The notes: a model not told the origin generated them from the sequence alone. A stretch of 56,024 bases of DNA from Embleya sp040605455 (GCF_040605455.1 NZ_JBEXCV010000048.1:1-56024), one strand, 5' to 3'. Shown: positions 34,119-42,188, numbered from the stretch's first letter. Numbers and translations: made by a program.

Positions 34119-34652
34119 TCAGTAGGCGAGCGACACCTGCGAACCGGCGAGCACACAAGCGATGTTGTGGTTCGGGATGCCGGACACGGCGGTGACGTTG
34201 ATCTGCACGCTCCAGTTGGTCGCGCTCGGAACGGTCGGCGTGGCACCGGTGCCGAGCGGGGTGGTGAGCGTGCCCGAGGTGATCGAGCCGACGGTCTTGG
34301 GCAGCGCACCCAGGCCGACGAGCGAGGGGGTGCCGGCGGCGATCGGGTCGTTGAACTGGCCGGCGAACTGGGTGGCACCGCTCGTCGAGTCGAGCTTGGC
34401 CGTGGTGATCAGCTGGTTCGCGGCCACCGCGGTCGGCATGTTGAGCGACGTGACGAAGCGCAGCTTGTGCGTCGCCGACGTGGACAGGGTGCCGGTCACG
34501 CCCGTGTAGGTGGTCCCGAGCGTCAGGTCCTGGCAGTTGTAGGTCGTCGAGACCGGGCCACCGGCGAACGCGGTGCCACCGAGGCCCAGAGTGGCGGCGA
34601 CAGCGCCGGCAACGCAGACCGAACCGAGGGTAAGAATCTTGGACTTCGACAT
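34119..34652 (-). CDS. Small secreted single-domain protein of the island family
   Basis: A 177-aa protein with a signal peptide to about residue 31 (AFA cleavage) and one beta-rich domain with two cysteines (YNCQDL and IACVL), spaced as in the N-terminal domains of the other island proteins but with little further similarity. There are no Ig modules, WxL-like domain, membrane helix or sortase signal, so it is presumably released or non-covalently bound. ATG at 34652 has GAAGGAG upstream; the open frame extends to 34808 but without support. It has its own promoter (34799-34827) and terminator. It could be a minimal subunit. Confidence 0.75.
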   Translation of the reverse strand: MSKSKILTLGSVCVAGAVAATLGLGGTAFAGGPVSTTYNCQDLTLGTTYTGVTGTLSTSATHKLRFVTSLNMPTAVAANQLITTAKLDSTSGATQFAGQFNDPIAAGTPSLVGLGALPKTVGSITSGTLTTPLGTGATPTVPSATNWSVQINVTAVSGIPNHNIACVLAGSQVSLAY

Positions 34653-34798
34653 TTCGGTTGTGCTCCTTCGATCGGTTGGGGACTGATACGTCTCTCGCTG
34701 CACCCCCGACGGCAGACCCATAAGGGGTGTTCGAACCGAACTGGCGACAAGTCGCCGATAAAGAAGCAGTCGGGGCGTAACGCCCTCGCCGCAGCCAG

Positions 34799-34874
34799 AG
34801 TGAATCAAGCCTTCCGGTAACAGTCAATGCCCATCTAGGTACTTTTCTTCTTGTCGACAGACTGACACGTGACG
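34799..34874 (-). promoter_or_regulatory. Promoter of the 34119-34652 gene with type-B-like site
   Basis: Minus strand: -35 TTGACT (34827-34822), 17-nt spacer, -10 TTCACT (34804-34799). A type-B-like site CGTCACGTGTCA (34874-34863) lies 35 nt upstream of the -35. Confidence 0.5.
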
Positions 34875-34941
34875 CATCACAAGCGCAGTCGATCATGAAA
34901 TCCAAACCTCTGAAAGATCCCCGTTCAGGACATGATCTTGG

Positions 34942-35006
34942 TGACACGTGTCGACCTTTCCGAGGCCCCGATTTCCATTGACTTCTCTGAATAGCCATAG
35001 CTAAAT
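34942..35006 (+). promoter_or_regulatory. Promoter with upstream type-B palindrome, 35149 gene
   Basis: TGACACGTGTCG (34942-34953), 24 nt, -35 TTGACT (34978-34983), 17-nt spacer, -10 CTAAAT (35001-35006). The site and its left flank (GATCTTGGTGACACGTGTC) recur at 36861-36878. The position upstream of the -35 fits an activator. Confidence 0.6.
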
Positions 35007-35148
35007 AACGCGCGAAGACATAAGAGGATCCGACCCGGACACCCGGCCCGCGGCTTCGGTCGCGCGGGGCCCGCCAAGAGCCTCGTCAAACCCCGGAGCG
35101 CGCCCTCCCGAACGGGAACGCGACCCACGCAACTTCGAAAGGAGTCCG

Positions 35149-36750
35149 GTGCCCTCCAGATTCGCTCCAGGAAAGATCACCGTCGCACTCGGCGCCGCGA
35201 TCGTCCTCGGCACCACCGGCCTGGCGCTCGCGCCGTCGGCGCAGGCCGCCGAGGTCGACTACAAGGCACGATGCGTGAACCGGACGCTCCCCTCGCTGGA
35301 GATTCCCGACACGAACCTGAAGCTGGACCTGGTCGTCACGCCCGCCAAGGCGACCTATCAGGTGGGCGACGTCGTCAACGTCGAGTGGCAGTGGAAGACC
35401 CACGCGAAGGTTCCGGCGAACCCGTACACCCCGGGCGTGGACAAGGACTCCACGCTGCCGACGACCAACGTCCAGCTCGGCGGGGCGATGACCAGCAAGG
35501 TCGAGCTGAAGGGCCAGCGGATCAACCCCGCCGCGCTCGCCGGCGAGGACCTGATCCTGACCAACCCCGTGGGCCAGGTCACCCTGACCACGGCCGGCCA
35601 GGTCACGCTCACCCCGGCCGCCTACAACACCAGCACGATCGCGTTCGGCTCGGTGGAGTCGTTCACCGACTGCACCCCGCTGAACACGGTGGCCGCCGCA
35701 CAGACGCTCACCGTGGAAGGCGCCTCGCAGACCCCGACTCTGGCGGCCACACCCGCCACCGTCGCCGCCGGCGCCGCCACCGCGCTCACCGGCGCCAACT
35801 GGCCATCCGGCCAGGTGACGCCCTCGCTGTGCAAGGCCGACGGCACCGCGTGCGACCCGGCCGGGATCAAGTCCAACTCGCTCGCCGTCTCGCACGGCGA
35901 CCTCACCGGCAACGTGAGCATCGCGAACGCGGTCGCTCCCGGCGACTACTCGGTCAAGGTCAGCAGCGGCGCCGCCTCGGCGACCACACCGCTCAAGGTC
36001 ACCGCCGCTCCCGTGCGGACGGTCTCGCTCAGCCCGGACCACGGTCCGGTCGGCACCTCGGTCACGGTCACCGGTTCGGGCTTCGCACCCAATGGCGCGG
36101 TCCAGTTCTCCTGGTCCGACGACTCGGGCGTACCGGACGAGACCACGTACGTGACCGCGGACGCCTCGGGTTCGTTCACCGCCACCACGGAGATGTACTT
36201 CGAGGGCTTCACCCAGCTCATGGTGACGGAGTCGGGTCCGTGGGGTGGCAACCCCATCGAGCACCTCCCCTTCCGGGTCACCGCCCCGCCGACCGGCGGG
36301 CTCGACCAGACGATCACCGGTGCCGTGGCCCCCGGCGCCCTGACCATCACGCAGCAGGCCTCGGCCATCAAGCTGTCCGACATCACCCTCAACGGCCAGG
36401 CGCAGAACATGACCGGCGCGCTGAACCCGGTCACCGTCAAGGACTTCCGCGGCGGCGCGACCGGCTGGACGCTCACCGGTGCGGTCACCGCGTTCACCAA
36501 CGGTGACGGTGGCACCATCGCCGCCGACAAGTTCTCCTGGACTCCGAAGGTCGCGGCCGGGCCGGGCTCCCCGAGCGTCGCCGTGGCCGGCGCCGCCGGT
36601 CCGATCGGCTCCGGCGCCACCCTGGCCTCCGCACCCAACGCGGCGGTCACGGGCGGTACCTTCACCGCCGACGCCGACCTCTCGCTCGCCGTTCCGGCGT
36701 ATCAGAAGGTCGGCACCTACAACGCCACGCTGACGCTCTCCATCAGCTGA
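35149..36750 (+). CDS. Secreted multidomain WxL-like surface protein
   Basis: A 533-aa protein with the same architecture as the 22989 and 38927 proteins: signal peptide to about residue 34, two-Cys N-terminal domain (ARCVNR and TDCTPL), neocarzinostatin-like module with SLCKADGTAC, IPT/TIG-like module beginning VSLSPDHGPVGTSVTVTG, and the WxL-like domain with TGWTLT ending YNATLTLSIS. The N-domain keeps YQVGDVVNVEWQW in place of the usual GEEVTVTW. GTG at 35149 has GAAAGGAG upstream. Own promoter with a type-B palindrome and the strongest terminator in the window. The C-terminal quarter is nearly identical to that of the 38927 protein. Confidence 0.85.
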   Translation: MPSRFAPGKITVALGAAIVLGTTGLALAPSAQAAEVDYKARCVNRTLPSLEIPDTNLKLDLVVTPAKATYQVGDVVNVEWQWKTHAKVPANPYTPGVDKDSTLPTTNVQLGGAMTSKVELKGQRINPAALAGEDLILTNPVGQVTLTTAGQVTLTPAAYNTSTIAFGSVESFTDCTPLNTVAAAQTLTVEGASQTPTLAATPATVAAGAATALTGANWPSGQVTPSLCKADGTACDPAGIKSNSLAVSHGDLTGNVSIANAVAPGDYSVKVSSGAASATTPLKVTAAPVRTVSLSPDHGPVGTSVTVTGSGFAPNGAVQFSWSDDSGVPDETTYVTADASGSFTATTEMYFEGFTQLMVTESGPWGGNPIEHLPFRVTAPPTGGLDQTITGAVAPGALTITQQASAIKLSDITLNGQAQNMTGALNPVTVKDFRGGATGWTLTGAVTAFTNGDGGTIAADKFSWTPKVAAGPGSPSVAVAGAAGPIGSGATLASAPNAAVTGGTFTADADLSLAVPAYQKVGTYNATLTLSIS

Positions 36751-36770
36751 CGCCGCACCACCACCAACCC

Positions 36771-36812
36771 GGTCCGGCCCCGGAACGAAGAAATTCGTTC
36801 CGGGGCCGGACC
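36771..36812 (+). terminator. Perfect 19-bp terminator of the 35149-36750 gene
   Basis: GGTCCGGCCCCGGAACGAA (36771-36789) pairs perfectly with 36794-36812 around GAAA; GCTTTATG follows. Confidence 0.85.
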
Positions 36813-36867
36813 GCTTTATGCGGGGATATTCAAATCACGGATTCGCCGCCTAAAGAAATGATCTTGG

Positions 36868-36931
36868 TGACACGTGTCAAACAAAAAACCCATTGTTCAC
36901 TCTTGACTTCTCATCCATTAGGAGATGAATT
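36868..36931 (+). promoter_or_regulatory. Promoter with upstream type-B palindrome, 37048 gene
   Basis: TGACACGTGTCA (36868-36879), 23 nt, -35 TTGACT (36903-36908), 17-nt spacer, -10 TGAATT (36926-36931). Almost the same layout as the 35149 promoter. Confidence 0.6.
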
Positions 36932-37047
36932 CTCTCTGAACTCTCGACTTGCTTGACCCATGCCGCCACGGTCCTTTATGGCGGTTTTCTTCCGCGCCGC
37001 GATCGCCCTTCCCCTGGCGATCGCACCCCCGACCATGGAGGAACCAC

Positions 37048-38754
37048 ATGCGCGTAGCGCGCAGATCCACCACTGCGACGAGGACCGGACGCCGGCTGAC
37101 CGCCGCGTTCGCCGGGACGGCATTGGCGATCACCGGCCTGGCGGCACTCGCTCCGTCCGCCTCGGCCACGCAGATCAATCCCACGGTGAAGTGCAGTCTG
37201 CCCGCCGGTCAGGGCACGGCCACCGGCGTGCAGGCGATGGACGTCACCTTCACCCCGGCCGTCGCCGCTCCCGGCGCGACCGTAACCGCGAAGGTGACCC
37301 TGGGACCGAGCCCGGCGACCAGCCCGCTCTCCCTGACGGTACCGACCACGCCCACCATCGACCTGGCGATGTCCGGTGGTGCCACCGGCACGGTGACGAT
37401 CGTCGGACCGCTGCTCCAGATCCCGGTGCAGGCGAACACGCCGATCCAGACTCCGCCGTACTCGGGCACGTTCGTGGTGCCGACGAACGCGGCCGGCCCG
37501 GTCACCTTCAGCCCGATCCGCACGCTGACGTACACGAAGGTGCTCGGCTCCAACTACGAGACACCCTGTGACATCACCTCCGGCGGCGGCGCCGTCGGCA
37601 GCATCACCGTGACCGGCGGCCCCGGCACGCCGGCCACGCTGGACGCGCCGACCACCGACGTGCGCCCGGGCACCGCCGTACCGCTGTCGGGCGCCGTCTG
37701 GACGCCCAACGCGACGGCCAACGTACAGCTGTGCGACTCCTCCGGTGGCGGTTGCAACCCCGGCGGCTTCACGGCCAAGTCCCTGGTCATCGACGCAGCC
37801 GGCAACCTGAGCGGCACCGCGACCCTCGCGGGCACCACCGCCGACGGCAGCTACCGGATCAAGGTGTTGGACGGTACGAAGGAGGCGACCGCCCCGATCA
37901 CCGTCAAGAAGTACGTTCCGAGCGGCCCGTTGCAGATCTCGATCACCCCGAACCGCGGCCCGGTCGGCACCGAGGTCACCGTGTCGGGCAAGAACTTCCC
38001 CGCCAACGCGACCGTTTCCTACGCGCTCACCGACACCGGCGGCGTTCCGGACGAGTCGTACTACGCCACCAGCACCCCGGACGGCACCTTCACCGGCACC
38101 ATCCCGATCTACTTCGACACGGCCTCCGCGGTCCTCGCCTGGACCGGCGCCTGGGGTGGCGACAACTTCGCCTCCGCGCCGTTCACCGTCGCCACCGACC
38201 CGCCGACGGTGTCCGCTTCGCCGACCACCAGCCACCCCGGTGGCAGCGTCACGGTGACCGGTGCGCACTGGACGCCGAACGCGACCGTCACCGCCCAGCT
38301 GTGCACCCCGAACGGCGCCACCTGCTCCTCGGCGCAGATCGCCCAGGGTCCGGGTGCGGCCGACGCGAACGGCAACCTGAACGGCACCGTCAAGCTGTCC
38401 TCCTCGGGCATCGCGGACGGCCAGTACGTCCTCAAGCTGACCGACGGCACCGGCACCGCGTCCACGCCGCTCTCGGTCCAGCGCCGCTGGATCGAGCTGG
38501 ACAAGACCTCGGGCTCGGCGGGCTCGTGGGTCAAGGTCTCGGGCCACGGCTTCGGCTCCTCGGTCTGGATCAACGTGAACGGCCTCAACGCCTCGGGCGG
38601 CAAGACGAGCGACTGGGCCGGCGCGTGGGCGCTGCCGAACGGTGACTTCTGCATCTGGATCTGGATGACGCGCGGCGACAACACCGGCATCGTCGCGTCG
38701 GAGACCTTCCACCCCGACCGCAAGGCGTCGACCCCGTGGACCGTCACCCCCTGA
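37048..38754 (+). CDS. Secreted multidomain surface protein, no WxL-like domain
   Basis: A 568-aa protein: twin-arginine-rich but ordinary-looking signal region to about residue 43, two-Cys domain (about 44-190; VKCSLP and TPCDIT) with GPSPATSPL and ANTPIQTPPY. Next a neocarzinostatin-like module (QLCDSSGGGC), an IPT/TIG-like module (about 293-385), a second neocarzinostatin-like module (QLCTPNGATC) and a terminal Ig-like module (about 476-568) related to the end of the 32447 protein (WVKVSGHGFGSSVWINV). It has no WxL-like domain, anchor or sortase signal. ATG at 37048 has GGAGGAACC upstream. Own type-B promoter and terminator. With 32447 it forms a sub-family that probably interacts with the WxL-like proteins; this is inference. 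Confidence 0.83.
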   Translation: MRVARRSTTATRTGRRLTAAFAGTALAITGLAALAPSASATQINPTVKCSLPAGQGTATGVQAMDVTFTPAVAAPGATVTAKVTLGPSPATSPLSLTVPTTPTIDLAMSGGATGTVTIVGPLLQIPVQANTPIQTPPYSGTFVVPTNAAGPVTFSPIRTLTYTKVLGSNYETPCDITSGGGAVGSITVTGGPGTPATLDAPTTDVRPGTAVPLSGAVWTPNATANVQLCDSSGGGCNPGGFTAKSLVIDAAGNLSGTATLAGTTADGSYRIKVLDGTKEATAPITVKKYVPSGPLQISITPNRGPVGTEVTVSGKNFPANATVSYALTDTGGVPDESYYATSTPDGTFTGTIPIYFDTASAVLAWTGAWGGDNFASAPFTVATDPPTVSASPTTSHPGGSVTVTGAHWTPNATVTAQLCTPNGATCSSAQIAQGPGAADANGNLNGTVKLSSSGIADGQYVLKLTDGTGTASTPLSVQRRWIELDKTSGSAGSWVKVSGHGFGSSVWINVNGLNASGGKTSDWAGAWALPNGDFCIWIWMTRGDNTGIVASETFHPDRKASTPWTVTP

Positions 38755-38798
38755 CCTGATCCGGGCAATCCGAACCACCGCTGACGAATCGACAAGGC

Positions 38799-38828
38799 GG
38801 GCCGCATATCCCTCCGGATATGCGGCCC
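38799..38828 (+). terminator. Terminator of the 37048-38754 gene
   Basis: GGGCCGCATATCC (38799-38811) pairs perfectly with 38816-38828; CACTTTTCTTTT follows, the most canonical U-tract of the window. Confidence 0.85.
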
Positions 38829-38926
38829 CACTTTTCTTTTCCCGACGCATCGACGCTATCGGCGATTACCGACCGAATACGGCGCCGAACGAACGCATTG
38901 TCGACTCCATCCCGGCGAGGAGAACA

Positions 38927-40528
38927 GTGTCCCGAATGCGAAGAATCTCGTCCCGCAGGCTGATCGCCTCGACAGCCGTGGCCGCCGTCGCGGCGACCGG
39001 CGGTCTCGTGGTCCTCACCCCGTCCGCGCAGGCGGCACCGGTGGATTACTCGACCCACTGCACCAACCCGTTCTCGAATCCGCCGGACGGCCACATCCAG
39101 GTGGACACGGTGGTCACTCCCGAGAAGGCCACGTACGCCGTGGGCGAAGAAGTCTCGGTCACCTGGAAGTGGGTCGTCTATCCGCTGGCTCCGGCCGAGA
39201 TCCCGGTCGTCGGGAAGGTGCCCGCGAATTCGACCTATCTGAAGGGCGCGATCAACCTGAGCGGCGCCCAGACCGGCACCGTCCCGGTCCAGGGTGCCGC
39301 CGACAACCCGGAGACCCTGCCGAGCCAACCGCTGATTCTCGGCAATGGCGAGGGCAGGTTCACCCTGAGCACCGCCGGGGACGTCAAACTGACGCCGGGC
39401 GACTACTCGACGTGGACGCACGCGCTGGGCTTCGACGTCGAGACCAAGTGCACGCCCGTGACCCCGGTCCCGGTCTCGCGCACCATCAAGGTCGAAGGCA
39501 CCTCGCAGGAGCCGGCCACGCTGACCGCGCCGGCCGAGGCCGACGCCGGCGCGCCGATCGCGCTGACCGGTGCGCACTGGCCGGCCGGCAACCCCACGGT
39601 CGAACTGTGCGACGCCTTGGGCGCGGCGTGCGACGCGGCCAGGATCGCCCCCGGCAACACCCTCGCGGTGGCCGACGGCGCGCTCACCGGCAACATCGAC
39701 ACGGTCGCCACGGTGCCCGCGGGCGACTACCGGATCAAGGTCAAGGTCGGCGCCGCCGAGGCGCTCGCCCCGATCAGGATCAACGCCACGGCGCGCCTGC
39801 TCACCCTCGACCCGGACAGTGGTCCCGTGGGCACCACGGTCAAGATCACCGGGAAGAACTTCACCCCGAACCTCACGGTCATCGCGCGCGGCCAAACCGC
39901 GACGGGCTACGTGTTGGACGAGACCATGGCGTACGCCGACTCGGGACCCGACGGCACCGTGGTCATCCCCGACTTCGTCGCGAGCGACCCGTCGATCGCG
40001 GCGATCCGCGTGACCGAGGGCACGGACGAAACGACCGCGACCATCACCCCGTTCCGCGTCACCGTCCCCGGCGGCGACCTGGACCGGACGGTGACCGGCA
40101 ACGTAGCGGCCGGCGGCCTGACCATCTCCCAGGAAGCCGGCGCCATCAAGCTGTCGGACATCACGATCAACGGCCAAGCGCAGAACATGACCGGCGCGCT
40201 GAACACCGTCACCGTGAAGGACTTCCGCAGCGGCAACACCGGGTGGACCCTCACCGGCTCGGTGTCCGACTTCACCAACGGCCGGGGCGGCACGATCGGC
40301 GGCAACAGGTTCACCTGGACGCCCAAGGTCGCCGCAGGCCCGGGCTCACCCAGCGTCGCGGTGCCCGGTAGCGCCGGCCCGATCGGCTCCGGCGCCACCC
40401 TGGCGTCCGCTCCGAACACCGCCGGCGCCGGCGGCACCTTCGCCGCCGACGCGGACCTCTCGCTCGCCGTTCCGGCGTATCAGGCGGTCGGCACCTACAG
40501 CGCCACGCTGACCCTCTCGATCAGCTGA
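38927..40528 (+). CDS. Secreted multidomain WxL-like surface protein
   Basis: A 533-aa protein with signal peptide to about residue 36, two-Cys N-terminal domain (THCTNP and TKCTPV; YAVGEEVSVTWKW), neocarzinostatin-like module (VELCDALGAAC), IPT/TIG-like module starting LLTLDPDSGPVGTTV, and WxL-like domain with TGWTLT ending YSATLTLSIS. GTG at 38927 has GCGAGGAGA upstream; ATG at 38936 is the alternative. Unlike its neighbours it has no TTGACT promoter or type-A/B site in the 172-base gap, so its control may differ. Its 3' end and the first bases after the stop are almost identical to those of the next gene. Confidence 0.84.
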   Translation: MSRMRRISSRRLIASTAVAAVAATGGLVVLTPSAQAAPVDYSTHCTNPFSNPPDGHIQVDTVVTPEKATYAVGEEVSVTWKWVVYPLAPAEIPVVGKVPANSTYLKGAINLSGAQTGTVPVQGAADNPETLPSQPLILGNGEGRFTLSTAGDVKLTPGDYSTWTHALGFDVETKCTPVTPVPVSRTIKVEGTSQEPATLTAPAEADAGAPIALTGAHWPAGNPTVELCDALGAACDAARIAPGNTLAVADGALTGNIDTVATVPAGDYRIKVKVGAAEALAPIRINATARLLTLDPDSGPVGTTVKITGKNFTPNLTVIARGQTATGYVLDETMAYADSGPDGTVVIPDFVASDPSIAAIRVTEGTDETTATITPFRVTVPGGDLDRTVTGNVAAGGLTISQEAGAIKLSDITINGQAQNMTGALNTVTVKDFRSGNTGWTLTGSVSDFTNGRGGTIGGNRFTWTPKVAAGPGSPSVAVPGSAGPIGSGATLASAPNTAGAGGTFAADADLSLAVPAYQAVGTYSATLTLSIS

Positions 40529-40556
40529 CGCGGCAACATCCCCAGTACGAAAACCC

Positions 40557-40592
40557 GGTGCGGCCCCGCGACGACAGTCGCGGGGCCGCACC
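40557..40592 (+). terminator. Terminator of the 38927-40528 gene
   Basis: GGTGCGGCCCCGCGAC (40557-40572) pairs perfectly with 40577-40592 around GACA; CTTTGCG follows. Confidence 0.8.
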
Positions 40593-40807
40593 CTTTGCGC
40601 GCGAAGGTCCCAAACCCGGTCGGCGCACCGCCGACAACCCTGCTCCGCCCACGAATCGGCGTCCGAATCCGCGTGCGTTCGAGGCTGCGGTCCGTAATCA
40701 TTGATCCTGCCAAGCACCGCGACGGTGTCCATCCCCTCGGGTTGCTCGCCCGATGCCCGTCGCGAGCTGTCCGTGGCTGTCAACTCCGAACCCCGGCAAG
40801 GAGATTC

Positions 40808-42130
40808 GTGCGCCGAATCAGGCACATCACCCGTCGCGTCACGGCGGGTTGCGCAACGGTGATCATCGTCGCGACCACCGGCCTCGTGGCAGCGTCCGGC
40901 CCGGCGACGGCGGCGGAGGTGGCGTTCCCGGAGCGTTGTCACCTCGTCGGTCCGTCCTCTCCACCATGGGCAACCGACGAAATCAAGGTCGACCTGACCG
41001 TCTTCCCGGAGAAGGCCGTCTACAGTGCCGGCGAACAGGTCACCGTGACATGGCATTGGCGGACTCGCCCGTCGATCCCCGTCCCACCGCGTGCCGCCAC
41101 GTTGCGCGCCATCGCCGAAGTACGGGTCGGCGGAACCCGGTCGACCACGTTCACCGCATACGGCCAACCACGTCCCCAGCCCGCCGGACCGGAAGCGACC
41201 GTCGATCTGTGGGACCTCCAGGGCACGCTCCGGCTCCCCGCGAGCGGACCGATCACGCTGACTCCCGGCGCCTATTCGCTGACCGAGGGGCTCTCCACCG
41301 TGCCCATGGTCCAGTGTGCCCCCACCACACCGCCGGCGGTCTCCCGCACCCTGGAGATCGGACCCGGACCAACCCTGAGTGCCACCCCGACCCACGTGGT
41401 CCCGGGTGATCGCATCGAGTTCACCGGCGAGGGCTGGCCGGAGGGCGAGGCAAGGGTCCAGGTATGCGGAACACCTACCGGCGGCTGTCCTCCCGAGTGG
41501 GCGAGCTCCGCCACCGGCAGTGCCCGAGCGGGGCGGCTGACAGGTTCCGTGACGCTCTCCGAGGCCCCCCGTTCCGTCCCCCTGCCGCCGCCGGGCCATA
41601 CCGTGTTCCTGCTCGTCTCCGTGGGCGCGTCCGGCGCGAGTCGGGAACTCACGCTCATGCGCGAGGGTTCGCCGCAGACGGGCGGCACGCAAATCACCGG
41701 CTCGGTCCACCCCGGTGGCCTGACCCTCCATCAACAAGCAAGCGCGATAAAGCTTTCCGACATCACCCTCGACGGCACCGCGCAGTCCATGACCGGCGCC
41801 CTGAATCCCGTCACCGTCACCGACGTGCGCGGTGGCTCGCTCGGTTGGGCGCTGACCGCGGACATCTCCGACTTCACCTCGCCCGAGGGCGGCCGGATTC
41901 CGGCCGACCGATTCATCTGGAAGCCCTCGGTCCAGGCCGATCCGGCTTCTCCGAGCACCGCCGCGCCGGGCACTCCCGGCCGAATCGCCGGCGGCTCGAC
42001 GCTCGCCTCCGCCCCGCCGGCACCACGCACGGGCGGCACCTTCACCGCCGGCGCCGCGATCACGGTGGCGTTGCCCGCATATCAAAAGCCCGGCACCTAC
42101 AGCGCCACACTGACCCTCTCGATCAGCTGA
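40808..42130 (+). CDS. Secreted WxL-like surface protein, diverged copy
   Basis: A 440-aa protein: signal peptide to about residue 37, two-Cys N-terminal domain (ERCHLV and VQCAPT; YSAGEQVTVTWHW), neocarzinostatin-like module (VQVCGTPTGGC) and the WxL-like domain with LGWALT, the only Ala variant, ending YSATLTLSIS. The IPT/TIG-like module of the longer paralogues is missing. The N-terminal two thirds is more diverged and Pro-richer than in the neighbours, while the last ~45 bases and the bases after the stop match the 38927 gene. GTG at 40808 has AAGGAG upstream. No TTGACT promoter or type-A/B operator is evident. It is the right edge of the island. Confidence 0.82.
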   Translation: MRRIRHITRRVTAGCATVIIVATTGLVAASGPATAAEVAFPERCHLVGPSSPPWATDEIKVDLTVFPEKAVYSAGEQVTVTWHWRTRPSIPVPPRAATLRAIAEVRVGGTRSTTFTAYGQPRPQPAGPEATVDLWDLQGTLRLPASGPITLTPGAYSLTEGLSTVPMVQCAPTTPPAVSRTLEIGPGPTLSATPTHVVPGDRIEFTGEGWPEGEARVQVCGTPTGGCPPEWASSATGSARAGRLTGSVTLSEAPRSVPLPPPGHTVFLLVSVGASGASRELTLMREGSPQTGGTQITGSVHPGGLTLHQQASAIKLSDITLDGTAQSMTGALNPVTVTDVRGGSLGWALTADISDFTSPEGGRIPADRFIWKPSVQADPASPSTAAPGTPGRIAGGSTLASAPPAPRTGGTFTAGAAITVALPAYQKPGTYSATLTLSIS

Positions 42131-42153
42131 CGCGGCAACACCCGGCAACACGG

Positions 42154-42188
42154 CGGGCCCGCACACCGATTGCCGGTGTGCGGGCCCG
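42154..42188. terminator. Hairpin between the island and gltX
   Basis: CGGGCCCGCACACCG (42154-42168) pairs perfectly with 42174-42188. It serves the convergent 40808 gene and gltX. Confidence 0.8.

Larger units (their letters stand above)
34653..35148. other. 496-base divergent regulatory region
   Basis: It holds the promoter of the leftward gene with a type-B-like site (34799-34874), and the rightward promoter with its type-B site (34942-35006). AT content is visibly higher than in the coding DNA. No gene is seen. Confidence 0.6.

Noticed and set aside
33808..34125. 105-aa open frame in the gene-free stretch
   Set aside because: No ribosome site, composition unlike protein, and it runs through a perfect terminator.
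16476..42130. Enediyne or other natural-product cluster suggested by neocarzinostatin-like modules
   Set aside because: No polyketide, peptide or tailoring enzyme is present; the modules sit in secreted surface proteins.
16476..42130. S-layer, chaplin or pilin locus
   Set aside because: No SLH domains, chaplin repeats, pilin E-box or sortase gene; the DUF916 and WxL-like features fit better.
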